From positions 2,046,001 through 2,110,000 of the forward strand of contig NZ_BJOV01000005.1 in NCBI RefSeq assembly GCF_009932475.1: a DNA stretch of 64,000 bases, given 5' to 3'. Below, piece by piece: positions 43,087 through 51,462 of this stretch. Every line of letters starts with the position of its first letter. Position 1 is the first letter of the stretch. Source of the stretch: Gordonia spumicola (GTDB lineage Bacteria > Actinomycetota > Actinomycetes > Mycobacteriales > Mycobacteriaceae). The notes beneath the pieces are model-generated. The model saw nothing but the letters and a program-made list of their open reading frames with translations, searched no databases and was not told the origin of the DNA. A program made the translations under genes and the position numbers.

Positions 43087-45456
43087 ATGGCAATCCGTTC
43101 CGCCGGCGACATCGATCCGGCCACTCCCGTCATCGTAGGCGTCGGTCAGGCGTCCGAACGCATCGGTGACGCCGACTATCGTGCGCTCGGCGAAACTGAC
43201 CTGGCCGCCGACGCGGTCCGCGCCGCGTTCGCCGACACCGGCGTCGACGGCGTCGCTTCCCTCATCGACGTCGCGGCCGCGGTCCGGTCGTTCGAGAAGT
43301 CGAGCCCGGCGTCGTCGTCGCCCCTGGGCCGTCCGGACAACATGCCGCGCGCCGTCGCCGCCCGCACCGGAATGGACCCGCGGCGCGCCGTCGAAGAGGT
43401 CACCGGCGGTCAGAGCCCACAACACCTGGTGACCGAGTTCGCCACCGAGATCTCGGCCGGCCGCACCGACGCGGTGCTGTTGTTCGGCTCCGAGGTGATG
43501 TCGACGGTTCGGGCCGCCGTCGCCGTCGAGGACCGGCCCGACTTCACGGAGACGGTCGGCGGACAGCTCGAGGACCGCGGATATCAGATCGCCGGCCTCA
43601 CCTCGATCGACGAGGTGAAGCACGGCGTCGTCATACCGATCGCGCAGTACTCGCTGCTGGAGAACGCTCGCAGGCATCGACTCGGTCGCTCGCAGGCGGA
43701 GTACGCCGCGCAGATGGGCGCCTTGTTCGCACCGATGACGGTGGTCGCCGCCGAGAATCCGCACTCGGCGAGCCGACAGACGATGTCCGCGGCCGACCTC
43801 GCGGTGCCGACCGACGAGAATCGCCGCGTGTCGGTGCCCTATACGCGCAGGCTCGTCTCCCGCGACCAGGTGAACCAGGCCGCGGCCGTCGTCGTGATGT
43901 CCGTCGGCGCGGCGCGGGCCGCCGGAATCGACCCGTCGCGCTGGGTGTTTCTGCACGGCTACGCCGACCTCCGCGAGCGACCACTGCTGGAGCGCCCGGA
44001 CATCTCGCGGGTCCCGTCGGCGACGGCCGCGCTCGACGCCGCCCTCGACATGGCGGGCATCGGCATCGACGACGTCGCCGACCTCGACCTGTACAGCTGC
44101 TTCCCGATCGCGGTCTCGACCGCGGCCGATCACCTCGGGCTCGCCCCGAACGATCCGCGCGGACTCACCGTGACCGGCGGCCTCCCCTACTTCGGCGGCC
44201 CCGGCAACGACTATTCGATGCACGCCATCGCCGAGATCGTCGAACGTGCACGCCGCTCGCCCGGTTCGTTCGGTCTGGTCGCCGCCAACGGCGGGGTGAT
44301 GAGCAAGTACTCCGTCGGCGTCTACTCGACGACGCCGCGCGCACTTCCCACCTCCACGTCCGACGCGGTGCAGGCCGAACTCGACATCGCCGATCGCGTC
44401 GAGATCAGCCGGTACGCCGACGGGCGCGCCACCATCGAGACGTTCACCGTCCTCAATCCCGACCGAGACGATCGCGCGGGCATGGTGATCGGCAGACTGT
44501 ACGACGGGACCCGGTTCGTGGCGACCGCCGACGGCGAGCCGCTGCTCGACCTGCTCTGCGGATCGGACGATCCGATCGGCACGACCGTGTACGCGCGGTC
44601 GTCGGCGTCGCGCAACATCGTGACTCTGACACGCGCCGAACTCGACGAACGCCACCCGCGCCCGAGCGTCGGCTTCGCCGACGAGTACCGCGATCTCATC
44701 GTGCGACGCGACGGCCACGTGCTCGAAGTGGTGATCAATCGACCCGACTCACGCAACGCGATCAGCCCGGCGACCAATGCCGAACTCGACGCCGTGTTCG
44801 ACGCCTACTTCGCCGACCCCGACCTGTGGGTCGCCATTCTCACCGGCGCGGGCGACAAGGCGTTCTCGTCGGGCAACGACCTCGCCGCCAGCGCGGGCGG
44901 CAGCGGCCTGTCGATGCCGGAGAACGGATTCGCCGGCCTCACCGCTCGCCGCGACCTGCCGAAGCCGGTGATCGCGGCGGTGAACGGATACGCGCTGGGC
45001 GGCGGACTCGAGATCGCGCTGGCCTGCCACGTGATCGTCGCGGACGAGAAGGCCACGTTCGGCCTCCCCGAAGTGAAGGTCGGCCTCGTGGCGGCTGCGG
45101 GCGGCCTCGTCCGGCTGCCACGGGTCCTGCCGCCCGCGCTGGCCCGCGACATGATCCTGACCGGTCGCCGCCTCGATGCGGCCGAAGCGCTCGCGCACGG
45201 CCTCGTCTCGCGCGTGACCCCGCACGGCGACGTCCTCGACGTCGCCCGCGAGGTGGCGCGGGAGATCCTCGCCGCGTCCCCGGTCGCCGTCCGCTCCTCG
45301 ATCCGCACCATGACGACGGCCGACGCGCAGCCCGACACGGTGACCGCGGTCCGCGAGAGCCTCGACGTCCTCAACACCGTTCTCGTCAGCGAAGACACGC
45401 GCGAAGGCATCATGGCGTTCGTCCAGAAACGACCCCCGAACTGGTCGGGGCGGTAA
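43087..45456 (+). CDS. Thiolase-like/enoyl-CoA hydratase fusion protein
   Basis: 789 residues in one uninterrupted frame. Residues 1-510 are a thiolase-superfamily acetyl-CoA acetyltransferase-like domain (TPVIVGVGQASERIG; DLYSCFPIAVSTAADHLGL; VAANGGVMSKYSVGVYST). Where classical thiolases have the nucleophile Cys it reads TGGQSPQHLV, so condensation chemistry is doubtful. Residues 530-789 are a crotonase-fold hydratase/isomerase: LEVVINRPDSRNAISPATN, KAFSSGNDLAA and AAVNGYALGGGLEIALACH (oxyanion loop), then a Glu-containing FGLPEVKVGL. A steroid or fatty-acid beta-oxidation role is likely. Divergent from the acyltransferase-like gene. Confidence 0.85.
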   Translation: MAIRSAGDIDPATPVIVGVGQASERIGDADYRALGETDLAADAVRAAFADTGVDGVASLIDVAAAVRSFEKSSPASSSPLGRPDNMPRAVAARTGMDPRRAVEEVTGGQSPQHLVTEFATEISAGRTDAVLLFGSEVMSTVRAAVAVEDRPDFTETVGGQLEDRGYQIAGLTSIDEVKHGVVIPIAQYSLLENARRHRLGRSQAEYAAQMGALFAPMTVVAAENPHSASRQTMSAADLAVPTDENRRVSVPYTRRLVSRDQVNQAAAVVVMSVGAARAAGIDPSRWVFLHGYADLRERPLLERPDISRVPSATAALDAALDMAGIGIDDVADLDLYSCFPIAVSTAADHLGLAPNDPRGLTVTGGLPYFGGPGNDYSMHAIAEIVERARRSPGSFGLVAANGGVMSKYSVGVYSTTPRALPTSTSDAVQAELDIADRVEISRYADGRATIETFTVLNPDRDDRAGMVIGRLYDGTRFVATADGEPLLDLLCGSDDPIGTTVYARSSASRNIVTLTRAELDERHPRPSVGFADEYRDLIVRRDGHVLEVVINRPDSRNAISPATNAELDAVFDAYFADPDLWVAILTGAGDKAFSSGNDLAASAGGSGLSMPENGFAGLTARRDLPKPVIAAVNGYALGGGLEIALACHVIVADEKATFGLPEVKVGLVAAAGGLVRLPRVLPPALARDMILTGRRLDAAEALAHGLVSRVTPHGDVLDVAREVAREILAASPVAVRSSIRTMTTADAQPDTVTAVRESLDVLNTVLVSEDTREGIMAFVQKRPPNWSGR

Positions 45457-45463
45457 CGCCGGG

Positions 45464-46192
45464 TCAGACGGCGAAGGCGGCCTCGAACCAGTTCGAGAAC
45501 TCGCACGCGAGATGCCAGCGGTGGCCGTGCACGATCGTCGGCAGCATCGGGAGAGGGAACTCGACGGTGAGGCGCGCGTGCACGCCCGCGTCGGTGTCCC
45601 GGAACTGGTGGCGCACTCCGCCGATGGGCTTGCCCGTGGTCCCGAGGGCGACGCCGTCGAGGCGGACGTCGAACATCGGGTCGACGGGTGTGACGATGCT
45701 CGACACGTCGTCGTAGTCGATGTCGAAGCCGGCGGTCAGCGGGCTGCCGCCGTTGGTCTCGACGACCTGCTGCTTACCGTCGACGATCCGAAGCACGAAG
45801 TGGTCGGGGCAGGCCGATTCCATCGCGTCCTGGTCGGACGAGAACGTGATGTGGTTGAACCAGTCGGCGAACTGCCGAGCCGTCCCACAGGGGACGAGCA
45901 GGTCGATGGAACTGATGCGCCGCCGCCGACTGACGCCCGCCTGTGCGCGAGCGAGGGCGTCGGCGATCGCTATGTCGCGAGACAGCTTCTCGAGGATTCG
46001 GTCGTCGCCCATCTCACGCTTGGCGTGCAGCCACGCCACACGACGTTCCGCGATCGGCCCCTGGGCCGGCGCGGACACACCGAGCTTGCGGGCCGCCGCA
46101 TCGATCCGTCGGTCCTCCCAGACGAGGACCTCCGATCGCGAGACGGCTCGATTGTCGATGGTTGCGACGATGCCGCGTTCGGGAACTGTCAT
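45464..46192 (-). CDS. Hypothetical protein divergent from a TetR gene
   Basis: 242 residues, unrecognised. Start ATG 46190-46192 has AGGAGG seven bases upstream. The N-terminal half is helical and charged (ERRVAWLHAKREMGDDRILEKLSRDIAIADALARAQAG); the C-terminal half is beta-rich with VPCGTARQFADWFNHITF and LTVEFPLPMLPTIVHGHRWHLACEFSNWFEAAF, which could be a START/SRPBCC-like ligand-binding fold. No signal peptide. A TetR gene starts 37 bases away in the other direction with a near-perfect palindrome between, so this gene is probably its target. Stop is 7 bases from the fusion gene's stop. Confidence 0.6.
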   Translation of the reverse strand: MTVPERGIVATIDNRAVSRSEVLVWEDRRIDAAARKLGVSAPAQGPIAERRVAWLHAKREMGDDRILEKLSRDIAIADALARAQAGVSRRRRISSIDLLVPCGTARQFADWFNHITFSSDQDAMESACPDHFVLRIVDGKQQVVETNGGSPLTAGFDIDYDDVSSIVTPVDPMFDVRLDGVALGTTGKPIGGVRHQFRDTDAGVHARLTVEFPLPMLPTIVHGHRWHLACEFSNWFEAAFAV

Positions 46193-46202
46193 GTTCGCCT
46201 CC

Positions 46203-46225
46203 TAACGCTAGACAATCTATCGTTA
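46203..46225. promoter_or_regulatory. Candidate TetR operator
   Basis: TAACGCTAGA (46203-46212) and TCTATCGTTA (46216-46225) are reverse complements at 9 of 10 positions around a 3-base spacer, midway between the two divergent start codons. Size and symmetry fit a TetR-dimer site. Inference from sequence only. Confidence 0.6.
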
Positions 46226-46229
46226 AGAT

Positions 46230-46838
46230 ATGAGTGAGGCAACAGGTCCCGTCCGCCGACCCGGCGGCCGATCGGCACGCGTTCAGGACGCCGTCGAATC
46301 GGCGACGATGAGACTGCTTCTTGAGAACGGTCACTCGAACCTGACGATCCGCGCCGTCGCGCAGGCCGCCGGGGTCGCCGAGACCACGGTGTACCGCCGC
46401 TGGCCGTCGGTAGGCCACCTCATCGCCGCGGCCCTGCTCCGGCTCACAGCCACCGACAACCCGATCCCCGACACCGGCTCCGTCGAGGACGATCTCGCAA
46501 CCCTCCTGAGTCAGATCGTCGCCCTGCTGACCAGGCCGGACGTGATGCGTGTGGTCCGAAGCGCCGCGGCCATCGACGACGGCGGAGCGTTCGCGGCCAC
46601 CCGCGCAGCGTTCTTCGATGCGCGCTTCACGGCATCGGCCGCGATCGTCGAACGGGCCGTCGCACGCGGCCAACTACCTGCCGGAACCGACTCGCACCGA
46701 CTCATCGAGACCCTCGTCGCACCGGCGTACATGCGCGCCCTGCTCGGCAGTCGCGGGTTCGACGACGACTTCGTCGACTCATCCGTCGCCGCCACGCTCC
46801 ACGGATTCGACGGGCGCACCGGGCCGCCCCGTCCTTGA
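46230..46838 (+). CDS. TetR-family transcriptional regulator
   Basis: 202 residues. N-terminal helix-turn-helix (about residues 20-65): RLLLENGHSNLTIRAVAQAAGVAETTVYRRWPSVGHLIAAAL, the classical TetR signature ending in VYRRWPS. The C-terminal ligand pocket domain is alpha-helical (TETR_C-11-like, LVAPAYMRALLG). It starts 5 bases beyond a 23-base palindrome and probably represses itself and the divergent gene 45464-46192. Ligand unknown. Followed by inverted-repeat element type 3. Confidence 0.9.
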   Translation: MSEATGPVRRPGGRSARVQDAVESATMRLLLENGHSNLTIRAVAQAAGVAETTVYRRWPSVGHLIAAALLRLTATDNPIPDTGSVEDDLATLLSQIVALLTRPDVMRVVRSAAAIDDGGAFAATRAAFFDARFTASAAIVERAVARGQLPAGTDSHRLIETLVAPAYMRALLGSRGFDDDFVDSSVAATLHGFDGRTGPPRP

Positions 46839-46842
46839 CGTC

Positions 46843-46944
46843 AGTTCGTCGGGCGCAGTCGAGACCCTCGGTTCGTCGAGCGCAGTCGAGACGCGGCGAA
46901 GCACAGCCTGCGTTGTTGGCCTTCTCGACTGCGCTCGAAGAACC
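46843..46944. repeat. Inverted-repeat element with an extra direct copy, type 3
   Basis: 46870-46891 and 46923-46944 are reverse complements at 21 of 22 positions (arm starts GGTTCGTCGAGCGCAGTCGA). A further direct copy differing at two positions lies just upstream at 46843-46864. It lies right after a TetR gene and before the 13E12/HNH gene. REP-like; could also form an alternative hairpin pair with termination function. Confidence 0.65.
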
Positions 46945-47044
46945 GGTGAGCCCGCGGTCGACCAGCGGGTGGGGCTGCGGTCGACGCACCGAATGGCGTG
47001 GAAGCAGATCGGACATACCTCTTGACTCCGTACGGCAAGCGACA

Positions 47045-47050
47045 TAGAAT
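47045..47050 (+). promoter_or_regulatory. -10 element of the 13E12/HNH gene
   Basis: TAGAAT, overlapping by its last base the LexA-like box that follows, 30 bases before the ATG. Overlap of the two elements fits repression by LexA. Confidence 0.5.
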
Positions 47051-47065
47051 CGAAAGTACGTTCGA
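47050..47065. promoter_or_regulatory. LexA (SOS) box upstream of the 13E12/HNH gene
   Basis: TCGAAAGTACGTTCGA differs at one position from the mycobacterial SOS consensus TCGAAC-N4-GTTCGA (right half perfect, left half C to A). Mycobacterial 13E12-family genes are known to carry such boxes. The site directly follows the -10 element and lies 14 bases before the ATG at 47080. Confidence 0.65.
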
Positions 47066-47079
47066 TCAAGGGGGTTGAT

Positions 47080-48648
47080 ATGAACACCACGCTCGCCGAT
47101 CAGGCCGGGGCCACGCTTACCGTCGAAGACGGCGTGTTGCACATCCGGATGGTGCTGCCCGATCTCGCCGAGAGCTCGGAGGCCACCGATGCGGCGTTGA
47201 TGATGTTCGCCGCGCGCGGGGACCTGTTTCAGGGCATGGTCTTGTGGGATCAGTACGAGGCGATCTACCGCGTCTACCAACGACGCCTCGCCCAGACCGT
47301 CGACACGGGTGCGTTCACCAACCTGTACGACCCGCTCTGCCAAGTCGCCGCGTCGTACGCCACCGTCCGCGGGGTCCGCCAATACACGGGTGAGAAGTTC
47401 CTCGACGAGGCCGTCTCCTGCATGGAACGTGTCCCGGCGATCGGCTTGCTGCTGCGTGGGGGCCTCCTCACGCCCACGCAGTTCCGTCTGGCGCTCGATC
47501 AGGTCGCGGCGGTCATCGATACCGATGTCCTCGCGGTGATCGACGTCGAAGCCGCCGACCGACTCCGCACCGCAGGCAATCTGACCGGCCCGCGGGTCAC
47601 CGAGATCGTCGCTGCTGTTGTCGCCGAACATGACGCCGACGCCGCCCAGGCGGCTCGTGAGGCCGCCAAGCCCCGCAAGAAGGTTGTGGTCGAGCCGGTC
47701 GACGGGACTCTGGCCGATCTGCGGGTGACCGCCACGGTGGAGGACGTGCGGTTGGCGAAGGACTCGATCGACGCGGTGATCGCCGATGTGTGCCCGGACG
47801 ATCCGCGGAGTAAGGCCGTCCGCCGGTCGGATGCGGTGATCGCACTGCTGACCGGGAAGGTCTTCGCGTGCGAGTGCGACAATGACGACTGCCCGTCGCG
47901 TGAAGGGGTTGAGGTCGCTGCTCGTCTGGCGACTGTGGTGCTGCATGTGGTGGCTCGGCGTGAGTCGCTGACCGGGGAGTCTGATGTCCCGGCCTATCTG
48001 GACGGGTTCGGTCCGATCACCGCTGACCACGTCCGGGACATCGCTGCCGACGCGGACACGGTGATCCGGGATCTCGACGTCACGGATCTGCTGGGCGGGG
48101 CGTCGCAGCCGAGCAACGGGTACCGTCCGACCGCGGCGTGCGACACCCTCGTCCGCGCGGTGCACGGCAGGTGCACCCACCCCGGCTGCGATATGCCCGC
48201 CTACCGCTGCGACCTCGACCACGTGACCGAGTACAACCACGGTGATCCGTCGGCGGGTGGTCCGACGTGTCCGTGCAATCTCAATCCGAAGTGTCGGTTC
48301 CATCATGGGTTGAAGACCTTCGTCGACGGCTGGCTCGACGATCAGATCGTGGATGCGAACGGGGTGATCTGGACCGAGGTCACGACCCCGGAAGGGATCA
48401 CCGTCCGGTCGCGGGCGTTGAATCACTGGCTGCTGCCCGAACTCGGTCTGGTGCCGTGCGTGCACGACGACGCCCCAACGTCGTCCCGCCCACCGCAGGA
48501 GGCCGACCCGGGGCGCCCCCGGTCTCGGACCGAGGCCAAGCACCGGTACCGGATGCGGATGCGGGCCTACAACCGCCGCAAACGCGAAGGAGCACCCCGA
48601 ACACCGGCGGGCTGCGCTTCGAACGCGGACGAGGCGCCCCCGTTCTGA
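47080..48648 (+). CDS. 13E12-repeat/DUF222 protein with HNH endonuclease domain
   Basis: 522 residues from ATG 47080 with GGGGG six to ten bases upstream. The N-terminal 350 residues are the DUF222 domain found in repeated mycobacterial 13E12 proteins. The C-terminal HNH nuclease motif is complete: RCTHPGCDMPAYRCDLDHVTEYNHG with later HHGLKTFVDGW and Cys pairs (CxxxxC, CxC) for zinc. A basic tail follows (RMRMRAYNRRKRE). It probably cuts or nicks DNA in a DNA-damage-linked process. Family members are mobile, often multi-copy; this copy has a LexA-like box and sits beside an inverted-repeat element. Confidence 0.88.
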   Translation: MNTTLADQAGATLTVEDGVLHIRMVLPDLAESSEATDAALMMFAARGDLFQGMVLWDQYEAIYRVYQRRLAQTVDTGAFTNLYDPLCQVAASYATVRGVRQYTGEKFLDEAVSCMERVPAIGLLLRGGLLTPTQFRLALDQVAAVIDTDVLAVIDVEAADRLRTAGNLTGPRVTEIVAAVVAEHDADAAQAAREAAKPRKKVVVEPVDGTLADLRVTATVEDVRLAKDSIDAVIADVCPDDPRSKAVRRSDAVIALLTGKVFACECDNDDCPSREGVEVAARLATVVLHVVARRESLTGESDVPAYLDGFGPITADHVRDIAADADTVIRDLDVTDLLGGASQPSNGYRPTAACDTLVRAVHGRCTHPGCDMPAYRCDLDHVTEYNHGDPSAGGPTCPCNLNPKCRFHHGLKTFVDGWLDDQIVDANGVIWTEVTTPEGITVRSRALNHWLLPELGLVPCVHDDAPTSSRPPQEADPGRPRSRTEAKHRYRMRMRAYNRRKREGAPRTPAGCASNADEAPPF

Positions 48649-48672
48649 CCTGTGCGGACTTCCGGTTCAAAA

Positions 48673-48711
48673 ACTAGGACGTCCAACCTATTGCATTACT
48701 AGGACTTCCAA
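48673..48711. promoter_or_regulatory. Tandem 14-base operator-like repeats upstream of mmsA
   Basis: ACTAGGACGTCCAA (48673-48686) and ACTAGGACTTCCAA (48698-48711) are direct repeats, 25 bases start to start, with one difference; GGACGTCC in the first is itself a palindrome. They lie about 50-90 bases before the mmsA start, where a regulator of the valine operon (perhaps the MarR gene at 52368) could bind. Confidence 0.55.
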
Positions 48712-48759
48712 GTTTATGGTGAGCTGGACCACGAGAGAGATCGAGAGAGGCTGCAATCC

Positions 48760-50283
48760 ATGGGCGAACTGCGCACCATCGACCACTACATCGACGGCAA
48801 GCGCGTCGCGGGCAGCGGCGCGACCGCCGACGTCTACGACCCCAGCACCGGCGCCGTCCAGGCGCAGGTCCCACTCGCGTCCGCGGCAGACGTCGACGCC
48901 GCCGTCGCCTCGGCCGCGGTCGCGCAGCGAGAGTGGGCGTCATGGAATCCGCAGCGCCGTGCCCGCGTGCTGATGCGCTTCATCGATCTGGTGAATCAGA
49001 ACATCGACGAACTCGCGTCGCTGCTCTCGTCCGAACACGGCAAGACCCTCGCCGACGCCAAGGGCGACGTGCAGCGCGGCATCGAGGTGATCGAGTTCTC
49101 CGTCGGCATCCCCCACCTCCTCAAGGGCGAGTACACCGAGGGCGCGGGCACCGGGATCGACGTGTACTCGATGCGCCAGTCGCTCGGCGTGGTCGCCGGA
49201 ATCACCCCGTTCAACTTCCCCGCCATGATCCCACTGTGGAAGGCCGGACCGGCGCTGGCCTGCGGCAACGCGTTCATCCTCAAGCCGTCCGAGCGCGACC
49301 CGTCGGTCCCCGTCCGGCTCGCCGAACTGTTCACCGAGGCCGGGCTCCCCGACGGCGTGTTCCAGGTGGTCCACGGCGACAAGACCGCCGTCGACGCGAT
49401 CCTGCACAACCCGACGGTCAAAGCCGTCGGGTTCGTCGGCAGTTCCGACATCGCGCAGTACATCTACGAGACGTCGGCGCGGAACGGCAAACGCAGCCAG
49501 GCGTTCGGCGGCGCCAAGAACCACATGATCATCCTCCCGGACGCCGATCTCGACCAGGCCGTCGACGCCCTCATCGGTGCGGGCTACGGCTCGGCCGGCG
49601 AGCGGTGCATGGCGATCTCGGTGGCCGTTCCGGTCGGCGAGGAGACGGCGGAGGCGTTGCGCGCCAAGCTCGTCGAGCGCATCGCAGCCCTGCGTGTGGG
49701 CCACAGCCACGACCCGGCCGCCGACTACGGCCCGCTCGTCAGCGCGGCCGCACTCGAGCGCGTGAAGAACTACATCGGCAAGGGCGTCGAGGAAGGCGCG
49801 GAACTCGTCGTCGACGGCCGAACCCGCGGCAGCGACGACGCGCAGTTCAACGGCGTCGACATCTCCGGCGGCTACTACCTCGGCCCCACCCTCTTCGACC
49901 GCGTCACCAAGGACATGTCGATCTGGACGGATGAGATCTTCGGTCCCGTCCTCACGATCGTCCGGGCCGCGGACTACGAGGAGGCGCTCGCCCTCCCCAC
50001 CGAGCACGAGTACGGCAACGGAGTCGCGATCTTCACTCGCGACGGCGACGCCGCCCGCGACTTCACCTCGCGCGTGGAGGTCGGCATGGTCGGCGTCAAT
50101 GTGCCGATCCCGGTGCCCGTCGCCTACCACACGTTCGGCGGCTGGAAGCGCTCCGGATTCGGCGACCTCAACCAGCACGGACCCGCGTCGATCATGTTCT
50201 ACACGAAGACCAAGACGGTCACGTCACGGTGGCCGTCCGGCATCAAGGACGGCGCCGAGTTCTCCATCCCGACGATGAACTGA
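48760..50283 (+). CDS. mmsA: Methylmalonate-semialdehyde dehydrogenase (acylating)
   Basis: 507 residues. Aldehyde dehydrogenase superfamily, MmsA branch: ITPFNFPAMIPLWK, FGGAKNHMIILPDAD (where ALDHs have the general-base Glu) and catalytic Cys in SAGERCMAIS. It converts methylmalonate semialdehyde with CoA and NAD to propionyl-CoA and CO2, the last step of valine (and thymine) breakdown. It lies first in a tight run with an acyl-CoA dehydrogenase (9 bases) and mmsB (4-base overlap). Two 14-base repeats upstream suggest a shared operator. Confidence 0.93.
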   Translation: MGELRTIDHYIDGKRVAGSGATADVYDPSTGAVQAQVPLASAADVDAAVASAAVAQREWASWNPQRRARVLMRFIDLVNQNIDELASLLSSEHGKTLADAKGDVQRGIEVIEFSVGIPHLLKGEYTEGAGTGIDVYSMRQSLGVVAGITPFNFPAMIPLWKAGPALACGNAFILKPSERDPSVPVRLAELFTEAGLPDGVFQVVHGDKTAVDAILHNPTVKAVGFVGSSDIAQYIYETSARNGKRSQAFGGAKNHMIILPDADLDQAVDALIGAGYGSAGERCMAISVAVPVGEETAEALRAKLVERIAALRVGHSHDPAADYGPLVSAAALERVKNYIGKGVEEGAELVVDGRTRGSDDAQFNGVDISGGYYLGPTLFDRVTKDMSIWTDEIFGPVLTIVRAADYEEALALPTEHEYGNGVAIFTRDGDAARDFTSRVEVGMVGVNVPIPVPVAYHTFGGWKRSGFGDLNQHGPASIMFYTKTKTVTSRWPSGIKDGAEFSIPTMN

Positions 50284-50292
50284 GGCTCGGGC

Positions 50293-51462
50293 ATGCCCTA
50301 CCCGGTTCTGAACGACGACGACCGGATCGTCGTCGAGACGGCGCGCGACTTCGCGCGCAAACGCCTGGCCCCGCACTCCTTGGAATGGGATGCCACGAAA
50401 CACTTCCCCGTCGACGAGATGGTGGAGGCCGCGTCGCTCGGCATGGCCGCGATCTACACCAGCGAGGACGTCGGCGGCTCCGGGCTCACCAGGCTCGACG
50501 GCGTCCGGATCTTCGAGGAACTCGCGAAGGCCGATCCGGTGACTGCGGCGTTCCTGTCGATCCACAACATGTGCACGTGGATGGTCGACACATACGGCAC
50601 CGACGAGCAGCGCAAACGCTTCGTGCCGACGATGGCGTCGATGGAACGCCTGGCGAGCTACTGCCTCACCGAGCCCGGCGCGGGCTCGGACGCCGCCGCG
50701 CTGTCGACATCGGCCAGGCGTGACGGCGACGACTGGGTGCTCCGCGGCTCCAAGCAGTTCATCTCCGGAGGCGGGGTGTCGGACGTGTACGTCGTCATGG
50801 CACGCACCGGCGACGCGGGCGCCCGGGGGATCTCGACGTTCGTCGTCGAGAAGGACACCCCCGGGCTCTCGTTCGGACCGGCCGAGGCCAAGATGGGCTG
50901 GCACAGTCAGCCGACCGCCCAGGTGATCTTCGACGACGCCCGCGTCCCCGCCGACGCGATGCTCGGCGGCGTCGACGGCGAGGGCACGGGCTTCTCGATC
51001 GCCATGAACGGGCTCAACGGCGGGCGATTGAACATCGCCGCGTGCTCGCTCGGGGGCGCACAGGCCGCCTACGACGCGGCGCTGCAGTATGTCGCCGACC
51101 GGCAGGCGTTCGGCTCCGCGCTCATCGACGAGCCGACGATCCGCGCCACGATCGCCGAGATGGCGATGAACCTGGAGGCCTCCCGGCTCATGCTGTGGCG
51201 AGCGGCGGGCGCCCTCGACTCCGGGGACCCCGACAAGGTCGAGTTGTGCGCGATGGCGAAGCGGTTCGTCACCGAGCACTGCTTCACGATCGCCGACCAG
51301 GCCCTGCAGTTGCACGGCGGGTACGGCTACCTGCATGAGACGGGCGTGGAGAAGATCGTCCGCGATCTGCGCGTGAACCGCATCCTGGAAGGCACCAACG
51401 AGATCATGCGGATGGTGATCGGCCGCGCCGAAGCCGCCCGCGTCACAAAGGAGAAGCGTTGA
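50293..51462 (+). CDS. Acyl-CoA dehydrogenase (isobutyryl-CoA type)
   Basis: 389 residues. FAD-dependent acyl-CoA dehydrogenase: YCLTEPGAGSDAAALST (substrate/FAD loop), KQFISGGGVSD, the LHGGYGY segment, and the catalytic Glu in NRILEGTNEIMRM. Because mmsA and mmsB flank it, the likely substrate is isobutyryl-CoA in valine catabolism, giving methacrylyl-CoA. It starts 9 bases after mmsA and its stop overlaps the mmsB start. Hydratase and hydrolase steps of the pathway are not encoded next to it. Confidence 0.9.
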   Translation: MPYPVLNDDDRIVVETARDFARKRLAPHSLEWDATKHFPVDEMVEAASLGMAAIYTSEDVGGSGLTRLDGVRIFEELAKADPVTAAFLSIHNMCTWMVDTYGTDEQRKRFVPTMASMERLASYCLTEPGAGSDAAALSTSARRDGDDWVLRGSKQFISGGGVSDVYVVMARTGDAGARGISTFVVEKDTPGLSFGPAEAKMGWHSQPTAQVIFDDARVPADAMLGGVDGEGTGFSIAMNGLNGGRLNIAACSLGGAQAAYDAALQYVADRQAFGSALIDEPTIRATIAEMAMNLEASRLMLWRAAGALDSGDPDKVELCAMAKRFVTEHCFTIADQALQLHGGYGYLHETGVEKIVRDLRVNRILEGTNEIMRMVIGRAEAARVTKEKR

